A stretch of 64,000 nt of DNA from Pleionea sp. CnH1-48. GTDB taxonomy: Bacteria; Pseudomonadota; Gammaproteobacteria; Enterobacterales; Kangiellaceae. Location: assembly GCF_024124665.1 (NCBI RefSeq), contig NZ_JAMXSB010000002.1:124001-188000 (forward strand), read 5' to 3'. The notes under the pieces are model-generated. The model made no database searches, was not told the origin of the DNA, and saw only the letters and a program-made list of their open reading frames with translations. Positions 10,392 through 19,383 of the stretch are shown here, one piece after another. Numbering within the stretch: position 1 is the first letter of the stretch; each line of letters starts with the position of its first letter. Made by a program: the position numbers and the translations under genes.

Positions 10392-11024
10392 GTGGGTTTT
10401 GATGTCGGCCAGTTTTCTTTAGGTTTGTTTAAACAGCTGCAGGTTGCCTATCCGCATAGCCTGGATAAAGCAGTGACTAAGCGAAAAGCCGAGTTCCTGG
10501 CAGGTCGTTACGTCGCCCAGCAAGCCCTCAAAGAACTGTGTATCGAGGTTGAGCAAATAGCAGTAGGCCCCTCTAGAAACCCACTGTGGCCAACAGAAGT
10601 TGTCGGCGCCATCACTCATACTCATCAGCGAGCTTTCGCGGCTGTCGCCTTAAAGCAGCATATTCGCTATCTGGGGCTGGATCACGAAATATGGATCGAA
10701 AGCGCGACAGCCAAAGACATTAAATCCAGCTTGATTTCTACAACAGAAGAAGACTACCTGAATACTACCCAGTGGCCCTTTGAACGCGGGTTGACGCTGT
10801 TATTCTCTGCCAAAGAGAGTTTGTTTAAAGCCTTATTTATTGAAGTCGGACGTTACTTCGACTTTTTGGATGCCGAGCTCCAGGACTTATGTTTTAACAC
10901 CCACACTTTTACTCTCAAACTAACGACTGACTTAACTCCTCAGCTTGTTAAAGGTCGCTGTTTTGCAGGACGTTTCCAATATGATGAAAGCAGCGTTCAA
11001 ACGCTCATTGCTATCGAGCCATAA
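10392..11024 (+). CDS. 4'-phosphopantetheinyl transferase, EntD/Sfp superfamily
   Basis: Transfers the phosphopantetheine arm of CoA to a Ser on acyl- or peptidyl-carrier proteins. KRKAEFLAGRYVA (about 31-43) is the family substrate-binding block. GAITHT (about 73-78) is the P1 region. LGLDHE (about 94-99) supplies the metal-binding Asp and Glu of the GxDxE motif. FSAKESLFKAL (about 139-149) is the W/FxxKEAxxK motif. All key residues are present. The start is doubtful: GTG 10392 has only AAAGGG one nt away, and conserved-looking sequence continues upstream (to 10287) without a standard start codon. The gene is convergent with the LysR gene, 2 nt away. No NRPS/PKS gene is nearby; the carrier-protein partner is unknown. 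Confidence 0.88.
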   Translation: MGFDVGQFSLGLFKQLQVAYPHSLDKAVTKRKAEFLAGRYVAQQALKELCIEVEQIAVGPSRNPLWPTEVVGAITHTHQRAFAAVALKQHIRYLGLDHEIWIESATAKDIKSSLISTTEEDYLNTTQWPFERGLTLLFSAKESLFKALFIEVGRYFDFLDAELQDLCFNTHTFTLKLTTDLTPQLVKGRCFAGRFQYDESSVQTLIAIEP

Positions 11025-11026
11025 AC

Positions 11027-11908
11027 TCATTCAACTCGATTCTTCTCGACAAGGAAATCAACAAACAAGCGAACTTTAGTCGCCAAGTGTTTGTTATTCG
11101 GATAGACCGCCCAAATACCATTATCCGTTGGTTGATAGTTATCTAAGCAAGTTGAAAGCAAGCCTTGTCGTAGCGCCTTTTCAACATAAAACTCGGGCAA
11201 CTGAGTGATACCCATTCCATTAATGGCCGCCTGACACAGCGCATGACCGTTGTTACTTTTCCATCTACTTTTGATGGCCAATCGGTCTGAGTTACTGCCC
11301 TGTCCTTTTATATACCAATAGGGTGTTGAACCTTGCAGACAGTCAAATTCACTTAATTGCTCAGGCGTGTCAGGTACTCCCTTTCGCTCAAAGTAATCAG
11401 GACTGGCGCATATTTTAAGTTTTCTTGATGTAATACGTCGAGCAATAAGCGACGAGTCTTCTAGCTTGCCCGAGCGAATAGCCAGATCGATGCCTTCAAC
11501 CAGAAGATCGACATTACGCTCAGTAAACTGTAAATCAACCTCAACATCAGGGTACCGCTTCATAAACTCAATCGCGGCAGGAACCACATACCGTTCTCCA
11601 TAGGCACCGGCTACAGATATTCGCAACCACCCTCTTGGCCTGCTACCTGCACTCATAATAGCGTTTTCGGCAGCTTCTAATTGTTCTAGTTCACCTTTTA
11701 TCTTGGAGTAAAAAATCTGTCCTAATTCAGTCAACGACACTCTGCGAGTTGTCCTCAACACGAGCTGCTGCCCCAAACGTTCTTCCAGACGACTTATCTG
11801 GCGACTGACATGAGCTTTAGACACCCTAAGCCTACGAGCTGCCTGCGAAAAACTCCCTACCTCTGCAACCTGAACAAAAACATCCAGTCCTTCGTAGCGA
11901 TTCTGCAC
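11027..11908 (-). CDS. LysR family transcriptional regulator
   Basis: 293 aa. The N-terminal winged HTH (VFVQVAEVGSFSQAARRL, then VSKAHVSRQISRLEERLG) is typical of LysR, followed by a periplasmic-binding-protein-like effector domain from about residue 90 (GWLRISVAGAYGERYVVPA). Its place in the CrgA/DsdC-like branch is suggested by the RPRGWLRIS-type hinge. It is divergent from the secreted GlcG/HbpS-like gene at 12022, which is its probable target. A palindrome lies 8 nt upstream of its start. Confidence 0.93.
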   Translation of the reverse strand: MQNRYEGLDVFVQVAEVGSFSQAARRLRVSKAHVSRQISRLEERLGQQLVLRTTRRVSLTELGQIFYSKIKGELEQLEAAENAIMSAGSRPRGWLRISVAGAYGERYVVPAAIEFMKRYPDVEVDLQFTERNVDLLVEGIDLAIRSGKLEDSSLIARRITSRKLKICASPDYFERKGVPDTPEQLSEFDCLQGSTPYWYIKGQGSNSDRLAIKSRWKSNNGHALCQAAINGMGITQLPEFYVEKALRQGLLSTCLDNYQPTDNGIWAVYPNNKHLATKVRLFVDFLVEKNRVE

Positions 11909-11916
11909 TTTTCAAC

Positions 11917-11934
11917 TGTTCCAATATAGTAACA
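11917..11934. promoter_or_regulatory. Candidate LysR operator
   Basis: The 18-bp imperfect palindrome TGTTCCAATATAGTAACA matches its own reverse complement at 14 of 18 positions. It sits in the divergent intergenic region between the LysR gene and the GlcG/HbpS-like gene, where LysR proteins usually bind for autorepression and target control. Binding is inferred. Confidence 0.4.
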
Positions 11935-12021
11935 ATGATATTCAGATTAGCATCTTCTATATATTTTTAGAAACAATATAATTCTCCTCAACAACATTAT
12001 TGCCAAAATCTGGAGAACTTC

Positions 12022-12780
12022 ATGAATCAACAAATCATTCCTCTACTTTTCACTGGGCTAATGGCTATGAGCGTACAAGCCAACCAATGCCAAGATTTGC
12101 CTGGTCACCAACAACTTACTGAGGCCCTTAAAAAATCGGTCAAGACGACCGGAGCCGAAGTTAATGGCGGTCTGGAATTCAATATGTGGGCAACCATAGT
12201 CGATCGCACAGGGTCGGTTTGCGCAGTAACCTATAGTGGCGATGAGGTTGATGCCCAATGGTTAGGCAGTCGAGTGATTTCCGCCCAAAAAGCGAATACA
12301 GCTAACGCTTTCAGTTTAAACAACCTGGCGTTATCCACAGCAAATCTATGGACCGCGACTCAACCCGGAGGCAGCCTCTTTGGCTTACAACACAGTAACC
12401 CGGTAAATACGGCAGTGGCTTATCGAGGGGCCTATAGCCATTTTGGAAGCTCTCAAGATCCGATGATCGGCGGCAAAATTGGAGGCGTGAATGTATTTGG
12501 TGGCGGCCTCGCCCTCTATAACAAAAAAGGCGACATTATTGGGGCCCTCGGAGTGAGCGGAGATACTTCTTGCGCCGACCACAACATTGCCTGGAAAACG
12601 CGGGACGCGCTAAAGCTGGATTATGTTCCAGCGGGTGTCTCTGCAACCAATGATGACAACATTATATATCAGAGCGAGCATGGCTTCGCCCATCCCGTTT
12701 GCGGTGGTGAGGAAGCTCAAATTGGAAAGAAACTCCCCAAAACCCATCCAATCAATTTACCTTCGACACTTTCAAAATAG
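12022..12780 (+). CDS. Secreted GlcG/HbpS-like (DUF336) protein
   Basis: 252 aa. A signal peptide (residues 1-20, cleavage after VQA) precedes a GlcG/HbpS (PF03928) domain. The domain shows the N-terminal alternating segment (WATIVDRTGSVCAVTYSGD), the middle block with NPVNT and AYRGAYSHFG, and the glycine-rich GGKIGGVNVFGGGLALY followed by IIGALGVSGDTSCADH. Members bind haem or small cofactors or have no known ligand; HbpS of Streptomyces is a secreted haem sensor. The C-terminal 60 residues extend past the usual domain. GGAG stands 7 nt before the ATG. Divergent from the LysR gene. Confidence 0.85.
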   Translation: MNQQIIPLLFTGLMAMSVQANQCQDLPGHQQLTEALKKSVKTTGAEVNGGLEFNMWATIVDRTGSVCAVTYSGDEVDAQWLGSRVISAQKANTANAFSLNNLALSTANLWTATQPGGSLFGLQHSNPVNTAVAYRGAYSHFGSSQDPMIGGKIGGVNVFGGGLALYNKKGDIIGALGVSGDTSCADHNIAWKTRDALKLDYVPAGVSATNDDNIIYQSEHGFAHPVCGGEEAQIGKKLPKTHPINLPSTLSK

Positions 12781-12820
12781 TGTTGAGAGACTTAAATAAC
12801 AACATCTCACGACTTTTGAT

Positions 12821-12851
12821 AAGGGCTTTACATTTAAAGCCCTTGTTTTTT
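12821..12851 (+). terminator. Rho-independent terminator
   Basis: AAGGGCTTTA-CATT-TAAAGCCCTT is a perfect 10-bp stem with a 4-nt loop, followed by G and six T. It is 40 nt after the GlcG/HbpS-like stop codon and is a textbook intrinsic terminator. Confidence 0.93.
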
Positions 12852-13036
12852 ATCTGGGTAAAGTTCCCATTTTTAGTCTTTGTTTAATTATTATTGAATT
12901 GAGTACTTGCGCCCTACAACTATTACTTTTTGAGTTTATTTAGCCCTCTTGTGAACGTGTTTTTTTGCTCTGATTCACTCCGTGTTATAATCTCGCGAAC
13001 TAAGAAAATGATAAAAATAACCGTCGCGGATTTAAC

Positions 13037-15226
13037 ATGAAGTATTCTTTGTTCTTTCTTTGCTTTCTCATTTGCTCTCCCATTCATACTTTCGCCGAAG
13101 TTGATCTTCAAACTCTTGAACAACAACTTGAGCAGATTTCTGATGCCAGTACCGAGTCTGAATCTCGCGTTAGGGCACTACTGGCAGAGGTAGAACAACA
13201 AGGTAAAAATCAACACATTCTGTTGGTCACTCAAAAACTCTCTCGTCTACTAAAAGACAATGGCAAGTTGGATGAAGCCATTGAATACGCCAAACGCTCC
13301 GTCACGATTGCCGAAAATCTAGAAGACAAAAAACAAGTTGCCGATGCCTGGTTTGAAATTGCTCTTATTGAAAAAAATCGCAGCCAGCTCAAACGTTCCA
13401 TTGAGATTATGGAAAACACCGTATTGCCAATGGCAAAAGAACATAATCTTAGCGGGTTAGCGAATTATTATCGTATGACAGGTGTATTTTATCGCAATGA
13501 TTTTGATATGGATAAAGCCAAATATTTTTATGACTTAGCCTTGCCACTTTATGAGTCATCTAACGACACCAAAGGACTCGGGCAAATGTACTCAGTCCTC
13601 GGCGTCTACTACGAAGCCATGGACCAAAAGCAATTGGCTCTAGAGCTGACTCTCAAAGCCCGCGTTATATTTGAAAAATTAGATGATGTAGATCAACTAG
13701 CGACTATCTATTACAACTTAGCATCGTTATTGTCTGGTCTTGGTAGCAACGACGAAGCTATCGAATATTTCAAGAAGACTCTTGAAATGGATATTCGCCG
13801 CAATGACAAATCGGATATGATGTTCAGTTATTTTAAGCTTGCGGGAATCCATCATAAAATCGACAAAAATGAAGAAGCAGAAGAATATGTTTTAAAATCA
13901 ATTGAGCTATCAAGAGAGCTTAACGATACCAACCATCTGGCAATGAACTTATTAACACTGTCAATGATCAAAAGAGCCCTCAATCAACGTGACATGCTGC
14001 TACCTATTCTTACCGAAGCCGAAAACATTGCGCGCCAAAATAACTACAAAAACACATTAAGATTTGCCAGTGCTCTTTTAGCCAGCTATTTAATTGATGA
14101 AAAAAACTATGAATCTGCACACTCTTATGCAGAAACGGCTTTGGCCATATCAAGAGAAATGAATGTTCTCCGTTTAATCATTATCGATACTTCTCATCTG
14201 GCCAAGATCAACTATCACCTAGGACACTATCAAGCGGCTTACGAATTATTAAAAGAGTCAAACGAAATCAATGTTAAAGACATTAACGAAAAACGTGCAA
14301 AAGCCGAAGCCAAGTTGAAGCGTGATGTCAAACTGTTAGAAGAACAACTCAAAGTGACGGAGCTAGAAAAAGATAACTTATTAAAAGAAGAAATCATCTT
14401 ACAAAAAGCCTATCAACAAACAGTGAACCTATCGATTGCAGGATTACTGATTCTTTTGCTGCTCATATTCGCCTACTTCCAGATCCAACGCAGGCGTACA
14501 GCCAACCAAAAAGCCCAACAAATATTGACCGCTCTCGATAGAAAAAATGAGCATCTGGCCGAAATCGCCCACGACTTTAGAACCCCCTTGGGCGTTTTAA
14601 AAGCCCATCTGGAGGCGATGGAAGATGGCATGGTAGAAGCCAATGAAAAAACCTTCTCGACCTTAAAAAATCGTATTACCGATCTCAATCGCCTGGTAGG
14701 TGATATGAAAGAATCTTCAATGAACGAATTAGGACTTATACGTCTTGAGCTAAAAACCATTACAGTTAATGAGTTTTTTGAAGAGCACCTGTTTAATTTC
14801 CGTCCTCTTATCGCTGCAGCAGACTTAACGCTGGAAGCCGATATTCAAACGCCACCCTCTCTCGAAGCCGAGTTAGACAGTGAGCGCATGGCACAAGTTG
14901 TTGGTAACTTGATTAAAAACTCCATTCGTTATACCCATGCAAAAGGTAAGATGGTAGTTCGAGTGTCAAGTACAGAAAACACACTGCATCTAAGCCTTGA
15001 GGATTCTAGCCCAAGCGTGCCAGCAAACGATTTGCCCCATTTATTCGATAAATTTTATCGCTCTTCTGATACTCAACAAATGGCGAAAGATGGCAGTGGT
15101 TTAGGATTATTTATTTGCCATGAGATCATTTCTGCTCATGGCGGTGAGATAACTGCAGAGCTATCGCAATTAGGTGGATTATTGATTACAATGAGCCTTC
15201 CGCTAACACAAAAGCATGAATCATGA
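13037..15226 (+). CDS. TPR-repeat sensor histidine kinase
   Basis: 729 aa. A signal peptide (1-20) leads into a periplasmic region of about 400 residues built of TPR repeats (for example LADIYYNLA-like units about every 40 residues; DDVDQLATIYYNLASLLSGL is one). A coiled coil (about 420-455) and a single transmembrane helix (about 463-483) follow. The cytoplasmic HisKA box is AHDFRTPLGVLK with the phosphorylated His near 511. The ATPase domain carries NLIKNSIRYT (N box), FDKFYRSS (F box) and DGSGLGLFICHEII (G2 box). Its stop overlaps the response-regulator start in ATGA, so the two are translationally coupled. The ligand recognised by the TPR sensor is unknown; TPR kinases often sense proteins or peptides. 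Confidence 0.92.
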   Translation: MKYSLFFLCFLICSPIHTFAEVDLQTLEQQLEQISDASTESESRVRALLAEVEQQGKNQHILLVTQKLSRLLKDNGKLDEAIEYAKRSVTIAENLEDKKQVADAWFEIALIEKNRSQLKRSIEIMENTVLPMAKEHNLSGLANYYRMTGVFYRNDFDMDKAKYFYDLALPLYESSNDTKGLGQMYSVLGVYYEAMDQKQLALELTLKARVIFEKLDDVDQLATIYYNLASLLSGLGSNDEAIEYFKKTLEMDIRRNDKSDMMFSYFKLAGIHHKIDKNEEAEEYVLKSIELSRELNDTNHLAMNLLTLSMIKRALNQRDMLLPILTEAENIARQNNYKNTLRFASALLASYLIDEKNYESAHSYAETALAISREMNVLRLIIIDTSHLAKINYHLGHYQAAYELLKESNEINVKDINEKRAKAEAKLKRDVKLLEEQLKVTELEKDNLLKEEIILQKAYQQTVNLSIAGLLILLLLIFAYFQIQRRRTANQKAQQILTALDRKNEHLAEIAHDFRTPLGVLKAHLEAMEDGMVEANEKTFSTLKNRITDLNRLVGDMKESSMNELGLIRLELKTITVNEFFEEHLFNFRPLIAAADLTLEADIQTPPSLEAELDSERMAQVVGNLIKNSIRYTHAKGKMVVRVSSTENTLHLSLEDSSPSVPANDLPHLFDKFYRSSDTQQMAKDGSGLGLFICHEIISAHGGEITAELSQLGGLLITMSLPLTQKHES

Positions 15227-15894
15227 GCCACACTATTCTCGTTGTTGAAGATGAAGTCGACATAGCATCCATCGTGATCAGCTATCTACAGGCAGCTGGT
15301 TACAGTACCGAACATTTTAGTGAAGGCTCCGGCGTCGTTGAGTGGGTAAAAGAACACTCCCCTTCGTTAATACTTCTGGATTTAATGTTGCCAGGTCAGG
15401 ACGGGATGGATATCTGCCGCGCAATACGCACATTTTCGGATGTCCCAATTATTATCACAACCGCCAAGGTTGAAGAAATTGATCGTTTAATTGGCTTAGA
15501 ATCGGGCGCAGATGATTATGTGTGCAAACCTTACAGCCCCAGAGAATTAACCGCTCGTGTGAAAGCCAATCTACGTCGCACCGACCGACAGGTATCTACG
15601 TCGAATCAATTGGTGTTAAATCAGGATAATCGAGTTTCCTATCAAGCAAACAGTGTAGAGTTAACCACCGTTGAGTATAATTTACTCAAACTGCTTTATT
15701 CACAACCCAATCGAATATTTTCTCGTGATCAGATCATTCGCTCAGTCTATGTTGATTATCGCGAAGTGTCGGACCGTACCGTTGATAGTCATATTCGTAA
15801 CTTGCGCAAAAAGCTTAAAGGGTTGGAACTAGACAATGAATTGGTTCGTTCAATTTATGGTGCAGGATATAAGTTTGAGCCCATTGATCTTTAA
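15223..15894 (+). CDS. OmpR/PhoB family response regulator
   Basis: 223 aa. The receiver domain has the acidic pair ED (9-10), phosphoacceptor Asp53 in LILLDLMLPGQDG, Thr80 and Lys102 (CKPYSPREL). The winged-helix DNA-binding domain occupies about 125-221, with LTTVEYNLLKLL, SRDQIIRSVY and DRTVDSHIRNLRKKL. It is the partner of the overlapping TPR kinase. Its targets cannot be read from the sequence. It is convergent with the next LysR gene at a distance of 12 nt. Confidence 0.96.
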   Translation: MSHTILVVEDEVDIASIVISYLQAAGYSTEHFSEGSGVVEWVKEHSPSLILLDLMLPGQDGMDICRAIRTFSDVPIIITTAKVEEIDRLIGLESGADDYVCKPYSPRELTARVKANLRRTDRQVSTSNQLVLNQDNRVSYQANSVELTTVEYNLLKLLYSQPNRIFSRDQIIRSVYVDYREVSDRTVDSHIRNLRKKLKGLELDNELVRSIYGAGYKFEPIDL

Positions 15895-15906
15895 TTAGCG
15901 CATGAG

Positions 15907-16809
15907 TTAAAGCGAGAGTTCCTGAAAAGACTCGATTAAAGCATCCAAAAACATTCTTACAGCAAGTGGTTGATACTCTCGAGAACGATATACTCCATGT
16001 ACCCCCAAGGGGACCGGAAAATAGTGCGGTAGCAATTCAACCAACTCCCCGCTATCAATAAACGGCAGTACAGACACTCTGGGTAACAACGAAATGCCCG
16101 CTCCCTTTAATGTTGCCCGCAACAACACTTCCGTTTCATTTGCTGCAAAGTTACCTTGAACAGAAATAGCTTCACGTTGTAGTTGCTCTCCTAGCTGATG
16201 TTCAAAGTTCCACTGACTCTGACCAAAATAAGAGTAAGCCAAACAATTATGATGAGCCAAATCCTCTAACTGTGTTGGTTGTCCTCTTGCGCTCACATAC
16301 TCCTCACTTGCACACAGTATGGAATGACAGACCCCTAGCGGCCGAGCGATTAAATTGGGATCCAAATCGTTACTAATACGGATGGAAAGATCGATCCGCT
16401 CCTTGACCAAATCAAGGGTTTGATTGCCCACCAGCATCTCGATGGACACTTCTGGGTAACGTTGCAAAAACGGATGAATCATCGGCTCCAGCAATACTTG
16501 AGCGATAAAAGGTGAACAGCTTATTCGCAACTCTCCTTTCGGGACTTGATCCGTCGCTTGTCCCACTTTCGGGATTTCTGAACTGATGGCTAACAGCTGT
16601 CGACAACTTTGAAGGCAATTGTCGCCAGCGGCGGTTAAGGTTAGTCGTCGAGTCGAACGATGCAATAAGCGCGCATCCGCCCAGCTTTCCATTTCACTCA
16701 GATAGCGAGTGACCATTGAACGCGACATACCTAAAGCATCGGCGGCGGCCGCCATGCTGCCCAGCTCTACGATACTGACGAATACTTTTGCTGAAGTCAC
16801 TCTGTCCAT
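15907..16809 (-). CDS. LysR family transcriptional regulator
   Basis: 300 aa, with an N-terminal HTH (FVSIVELGSMAAAADALGMS, then RSMVTRYLSEME) and a C-terminal effector domain starting with GELRISCSPFIAQVLLEPM. It is divergent from the metallo-beta-lactamase-fold gene at 16916 with a 106-nt gap, so that gene is the likely target. In the gap GCAACAT occurs twice (near 16821 and 16866) as a direct repeat, but I could not define a convincing T-N11-A operator. Confidence 0.93.
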   Translation of the reverse strand: MDRVTSAKVFVSIVELGSMAAAADALGMSRSMVTRYLSEMESWADARLLHRSTRRLTLTAAGDNCLQSCRQLLAISSEIPKVGQATDQVPKGELRISCSPFIAQVLLEPMIHPFLQRYPEVSIEMLVGNQTLDLVKERIDLSIRISNDLDPNLIARPLGVCHSILCASEEYVSARGQPTQLEDLAHHNCLAYSYFGQSQWNFEHQLGEQLQREAISVQGNFAANETEVLLRATLKGAGISLLPRVSVLPFIDSGELVELLPHYFPVPLGVHGVYRSREYQPLAVRMFLDALIESFQELSL

Positions 16810-16915
16810 ATAACCGATCTATGCAACATTTTATTGACGATTATAGGGTTTTTCGTTCGATTAAAGCAACATAGACTATCCCAATCCTACAGATAACACT
16901 TAAGAAGGCTCCTTA

Positions 16916-17794
16916 ATGAAATCTATTATCTCTTTGTTTTTTCTAGCTATATTACTTACTTTAAGTACCCTTTCTGCCACGGCAAAAGCCCCTCTAACGC
17001 TAAAAGTCTTTAATCCTGGCGAAAAGAGTATTTTTCCGGTCACCTCCAGCCTCATTATTGGGCAACGAGAGGTCATACTGGTGGACGCTCAATTCCAGCG
17101 CAATGACGCTTTAACTCTCGTCAGTATGATCAAAGAAACAGGTAAAACCCTCACCACTATCTACATCAGCCATGGCGATCCTGATTACTACTTCGGACTC
17201 GAAGTCATTAAATCAGCTTTTCCGAAAGCGCGAATACTGAGTAGCCCTACAACTAAGGCCTACATAGAAAAAACAGCTGCTCCCAAACTTAAATACTGGG
17301 GACCGATACTCGGTAAAAACGCACCCACACAAACGTACATCCCAGAAGCAATTAAAGGTGATACTTTAACCATTGATAACCAGGTAGTTAACGTTGTGGG
17401 TTTGGATGGACACGATCCCAAACATACCTTTTTATGGATACCTTCGCTTCGAACCATTGTTGGCGGTGTGAGTGTATTCGACAATATGCACGCATGGCTG
17501 GCCGATTCACAAACTCCGCAATCACGACAAGATTGGCAGAAAACCCTGAATCAAATGAATGCTCTGCACCCAAAAAGAGTCGTACCAGGGCATTTCTTAG
17601 GCAAACAGAATAACAATGCTTCTGCCATTGGGTTTATTCAAACTTACCTTAACAAATTTGAAGACTCAGCGAACAAAGCGAAAAATTCTAAAGAGCTGAT
17701 CCAGCTAATGAAACAGCACTACCCAAACATAAAAGGTGATGCACTACTAGAGCTTAGCGCCAAGGTAATTGAAGGCGAACAGCAATGGCCATAA
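16916..17794 (+). CDS. Secreted metallo-beta-lactamase-fold protein
   Basis: 292 aa. The signal peptide is cleaved near residue 24 (ATAKA). The MBL fold shows SSLIIGQREVILVDAQF (first metal-site strand region), ISHGDPDYYFGLEVI, DGHDPKHTFLWIPS and VVPGHFLG. The canonical HxHxDH motif is replaced by SHGDPDYYFG, which keeps one His and two Asp; the later PGH is kept. This variant is one I associate with a periplasmic MBL subfamily, so the protein is probably not simply inactive, but its metal content and substrate are unknown. GAAGG precedes the ATG by about 8 nt. Divergent from the LysR gene. Confidence 0.85.
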   Translation: MKSIISLFFLAILLTLSTLSATAKAPLTLKVFNPGEKSIFPVTSSLIIGQREVILVDAQFQRNDALTLVSMIKETGKTLTTIYISHGDPDYYFGLEVIKSAFPKARILSSPTTKAYIEKTAAPKLKYWGPILGKNAPTQTYIPEAIKGDTLTIDNQVVNVVGLDGHDPKHTFLWIPSLRTIVGGVSVFDNMHAWLADSQTPQSRQDWQKTLNQMNALHPKRVVPGHFLGKQNNNASAIGFIQTYLNKFEDSANKAKNSKELIQLMKQHYPNIKGDALLELSAKVIEGEQQWP

Positions 17795-17933
17795 GCCACT
17801 AATCTCCAAACATAGAAGCCATGGAAGGCTCGCCATCGAAACAAAAGTTAACACTCTGTAAAAACTGCCCGCTTTTAAAACGACTCCGGGCTCGTTAGTA
17901 TTAAAGAACGAACAAAACAGTGAGAAGAACTTT

Positions 17934-18305
17934 ATGAGTGGGTCTCGAGCAGCACTACTACTCTGTTTATTGCTTCCTTCTGTGGCCTTTGCCTCTGACT
18001 ACACAGGCTTTTTGCCCCTTGTATACACTTTTCTTGTGGTAGGAATATCCAGCGCGATTCATTTGGTGTTGATTCTTGTTTTCTCACTTAGAAAGAAATA
18101 TCACCGTACTCGATTCTTGAAAATACATATCTTATTTATAGCGCTTCCTCCTGCATTAGGGATACTGTGGTCACTCAATGACTACAAAACAGAATCGGAT
18201 TTGTATTATTTACTGCTTGGGAATGCCATCGGGCTGAGTATTATTTTGATTCCAATCCTGGTACATTTGGCGCAAGCTAAGAAGGACGAATCAGCTAAGG
18301 AATAA
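17934..18305 (+). CDS. Small membrane protein of unknown function
   Basis: 123 aa. An N-terminal signal-like helix (ALLLCLLLPSVAFA, about 7-20) is followed by three hydrophobic helices (about 29-49, 64-83 and 90-111) and a Lys-rich tail. I recognise no family. Its 3' end overlaps that of the convergent GGDEF gene by 11 nt. Confidence 0.72.
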   Translation: MSGSRAALLLCLLLPSVAFASDYTGFLPLVYTFLVVGISSAIHLVLILVFSLRKKYHRTRFLKIHILFIALPPALGILWSLNDYKTESDLYYLLLGNAIGLSIILIPILVHLAQAKKDESAKE

Positions 18306-19383
18306 CGTAATTATTTTTGCCACTGCGTTTGGCTTCGTACATATATTGATCAGCCATTTTTTTAAGAGCGGTAGACTCTTTCGCATGATCAGGAAATAAC
18401 GAACCACCAATACTGATGCCCACCGCCAACTCTTGCTCATTAAAGCGAATCGGCTTACTGACTTCAATAATAAGACGTGTGCACAAGGCAATAACATGTT
18501 CAACTTCATCAACCTTGCTCACAATCACAATAAACTCATCTCCACCGATACGACAAGCGGTATCGCTATCTCGCACCGACGATAGTATGCGACTGGCAGT
18601 AATCTGAAGCACCTTGTCACCAGCGTCGTGACCAAAATTATCATTGATGGACTTAAATTCATCTAAATCCAGATACAACAATGCTGTCTTGTGACCGCCT
18701 CTTCGAGCTGCGCTCAATGCCATCTCTAACCGATCACTGGCAAGTTTGAGGGTCGGTAATCCGGTTAAGGGATCGTGGTTGGCTTGATGTTCTATTTGCT
18801 TTTTTTGGTCTTCGATCTCAACCAACAAAGCTGCCGTCTGACGTCGTTGATTAAGTACCACCCCAATAATTAACACTCCGATAAGGGCCGTTCCAAAATA
18901 ACTGTTAATCCACGACGAATAACTAGAAAAATACTGACTACTGCCTCCTGCAATATCAACTCCCTGAGCAACAAAACGGTACATACTGATCAAAAACACC
19001 AGAGTAAGCACGAGTGAAATAATAACGGACATCCTGCGATTCAAGAAAAACAGACTGATGGTCAGGCTAAACACCGCCCACGACAATCCATTGCCTAAGA
19101 TCCCATAATTCGTCAACCCAACAACAGACACCCCGGAGGTTAAAAAGACCAGTAACAGACTTTTCACCTGTGCAGACAGCTGTCCGCGTAGCCAATAAAC
19201 GACGGCAATAAATGAAAGCCCTAACAAATGAAAGGTATATGCCTGTAGCCACCCTGTATGCAATGCACGGCTAATGGATATAGGCACGCCGATCATGCCC
19301 AAGACGAGAAAACCCGTTATAAGCAAATCAATCGATTGAGACTTAAGGACATCCAGTCGGTTTCTTACGCTTTTACTCTTCAT
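18295..19383 (-). CDS. Membrane diguanylate cyclase (GGDEF)
   Basis: 362 aa. Five to six transmembrane helices fill the first 175 residues (for example LLITGFLVLGMIGVPISISR and LIGVLIIGVVL), then a short coiled linker (ALLVEIEDQKKQIEHQANHD) leads to a GGDEF domain starting at DPLTGLPTL. The active-site loop is GGDEF (about residue 278). RDSD five residues upstream is an intact I-site. It should synthesise cyclic di-GMP. No periplasmic sensor domain is evident; the membrane region itself resembles the 5TM-type sensors. Confidence 0.93.
   Translation of the reverse strand: MKSKSVRNRLDVLKSQSIDLLITGFLVLGMIGVPISISRALHTGWLQAYTFHLLGLSFIAVVYWLRGQLSAQVKSLLLVFLTSGVSVVGLTNYGILGNGLSWAVFSLTISLFFLNRRMSVIISLVLTLVFLISMYRFVAQGVDIAGGSSQYFSSYSSWINSYFGTALIGVLIIGVVLNQRRQTAALLVEIEDQKKQIEHQANHDPLTGLPTLKLASDRLEMALSAARRGGHKTALLYLDLDEFKSINDNFGHDAGDKVLQITASRILSSVRDSDTACRIGGDEFIVIVSKVDEVEHVIALCTRLIIEVSKPIRFNEQELAVGISIGGSLFPDHAKESTALKKMADQYMYEAKRSGKNNYVIP

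Noticed and set aside
16916-17794. Pseudogene because the HxHxDH motif is absent
   Set aside because: The frame is intact, a signal peptide is present, and the SHGDPDYYFG variant plus PGH looks like a real subfamily.
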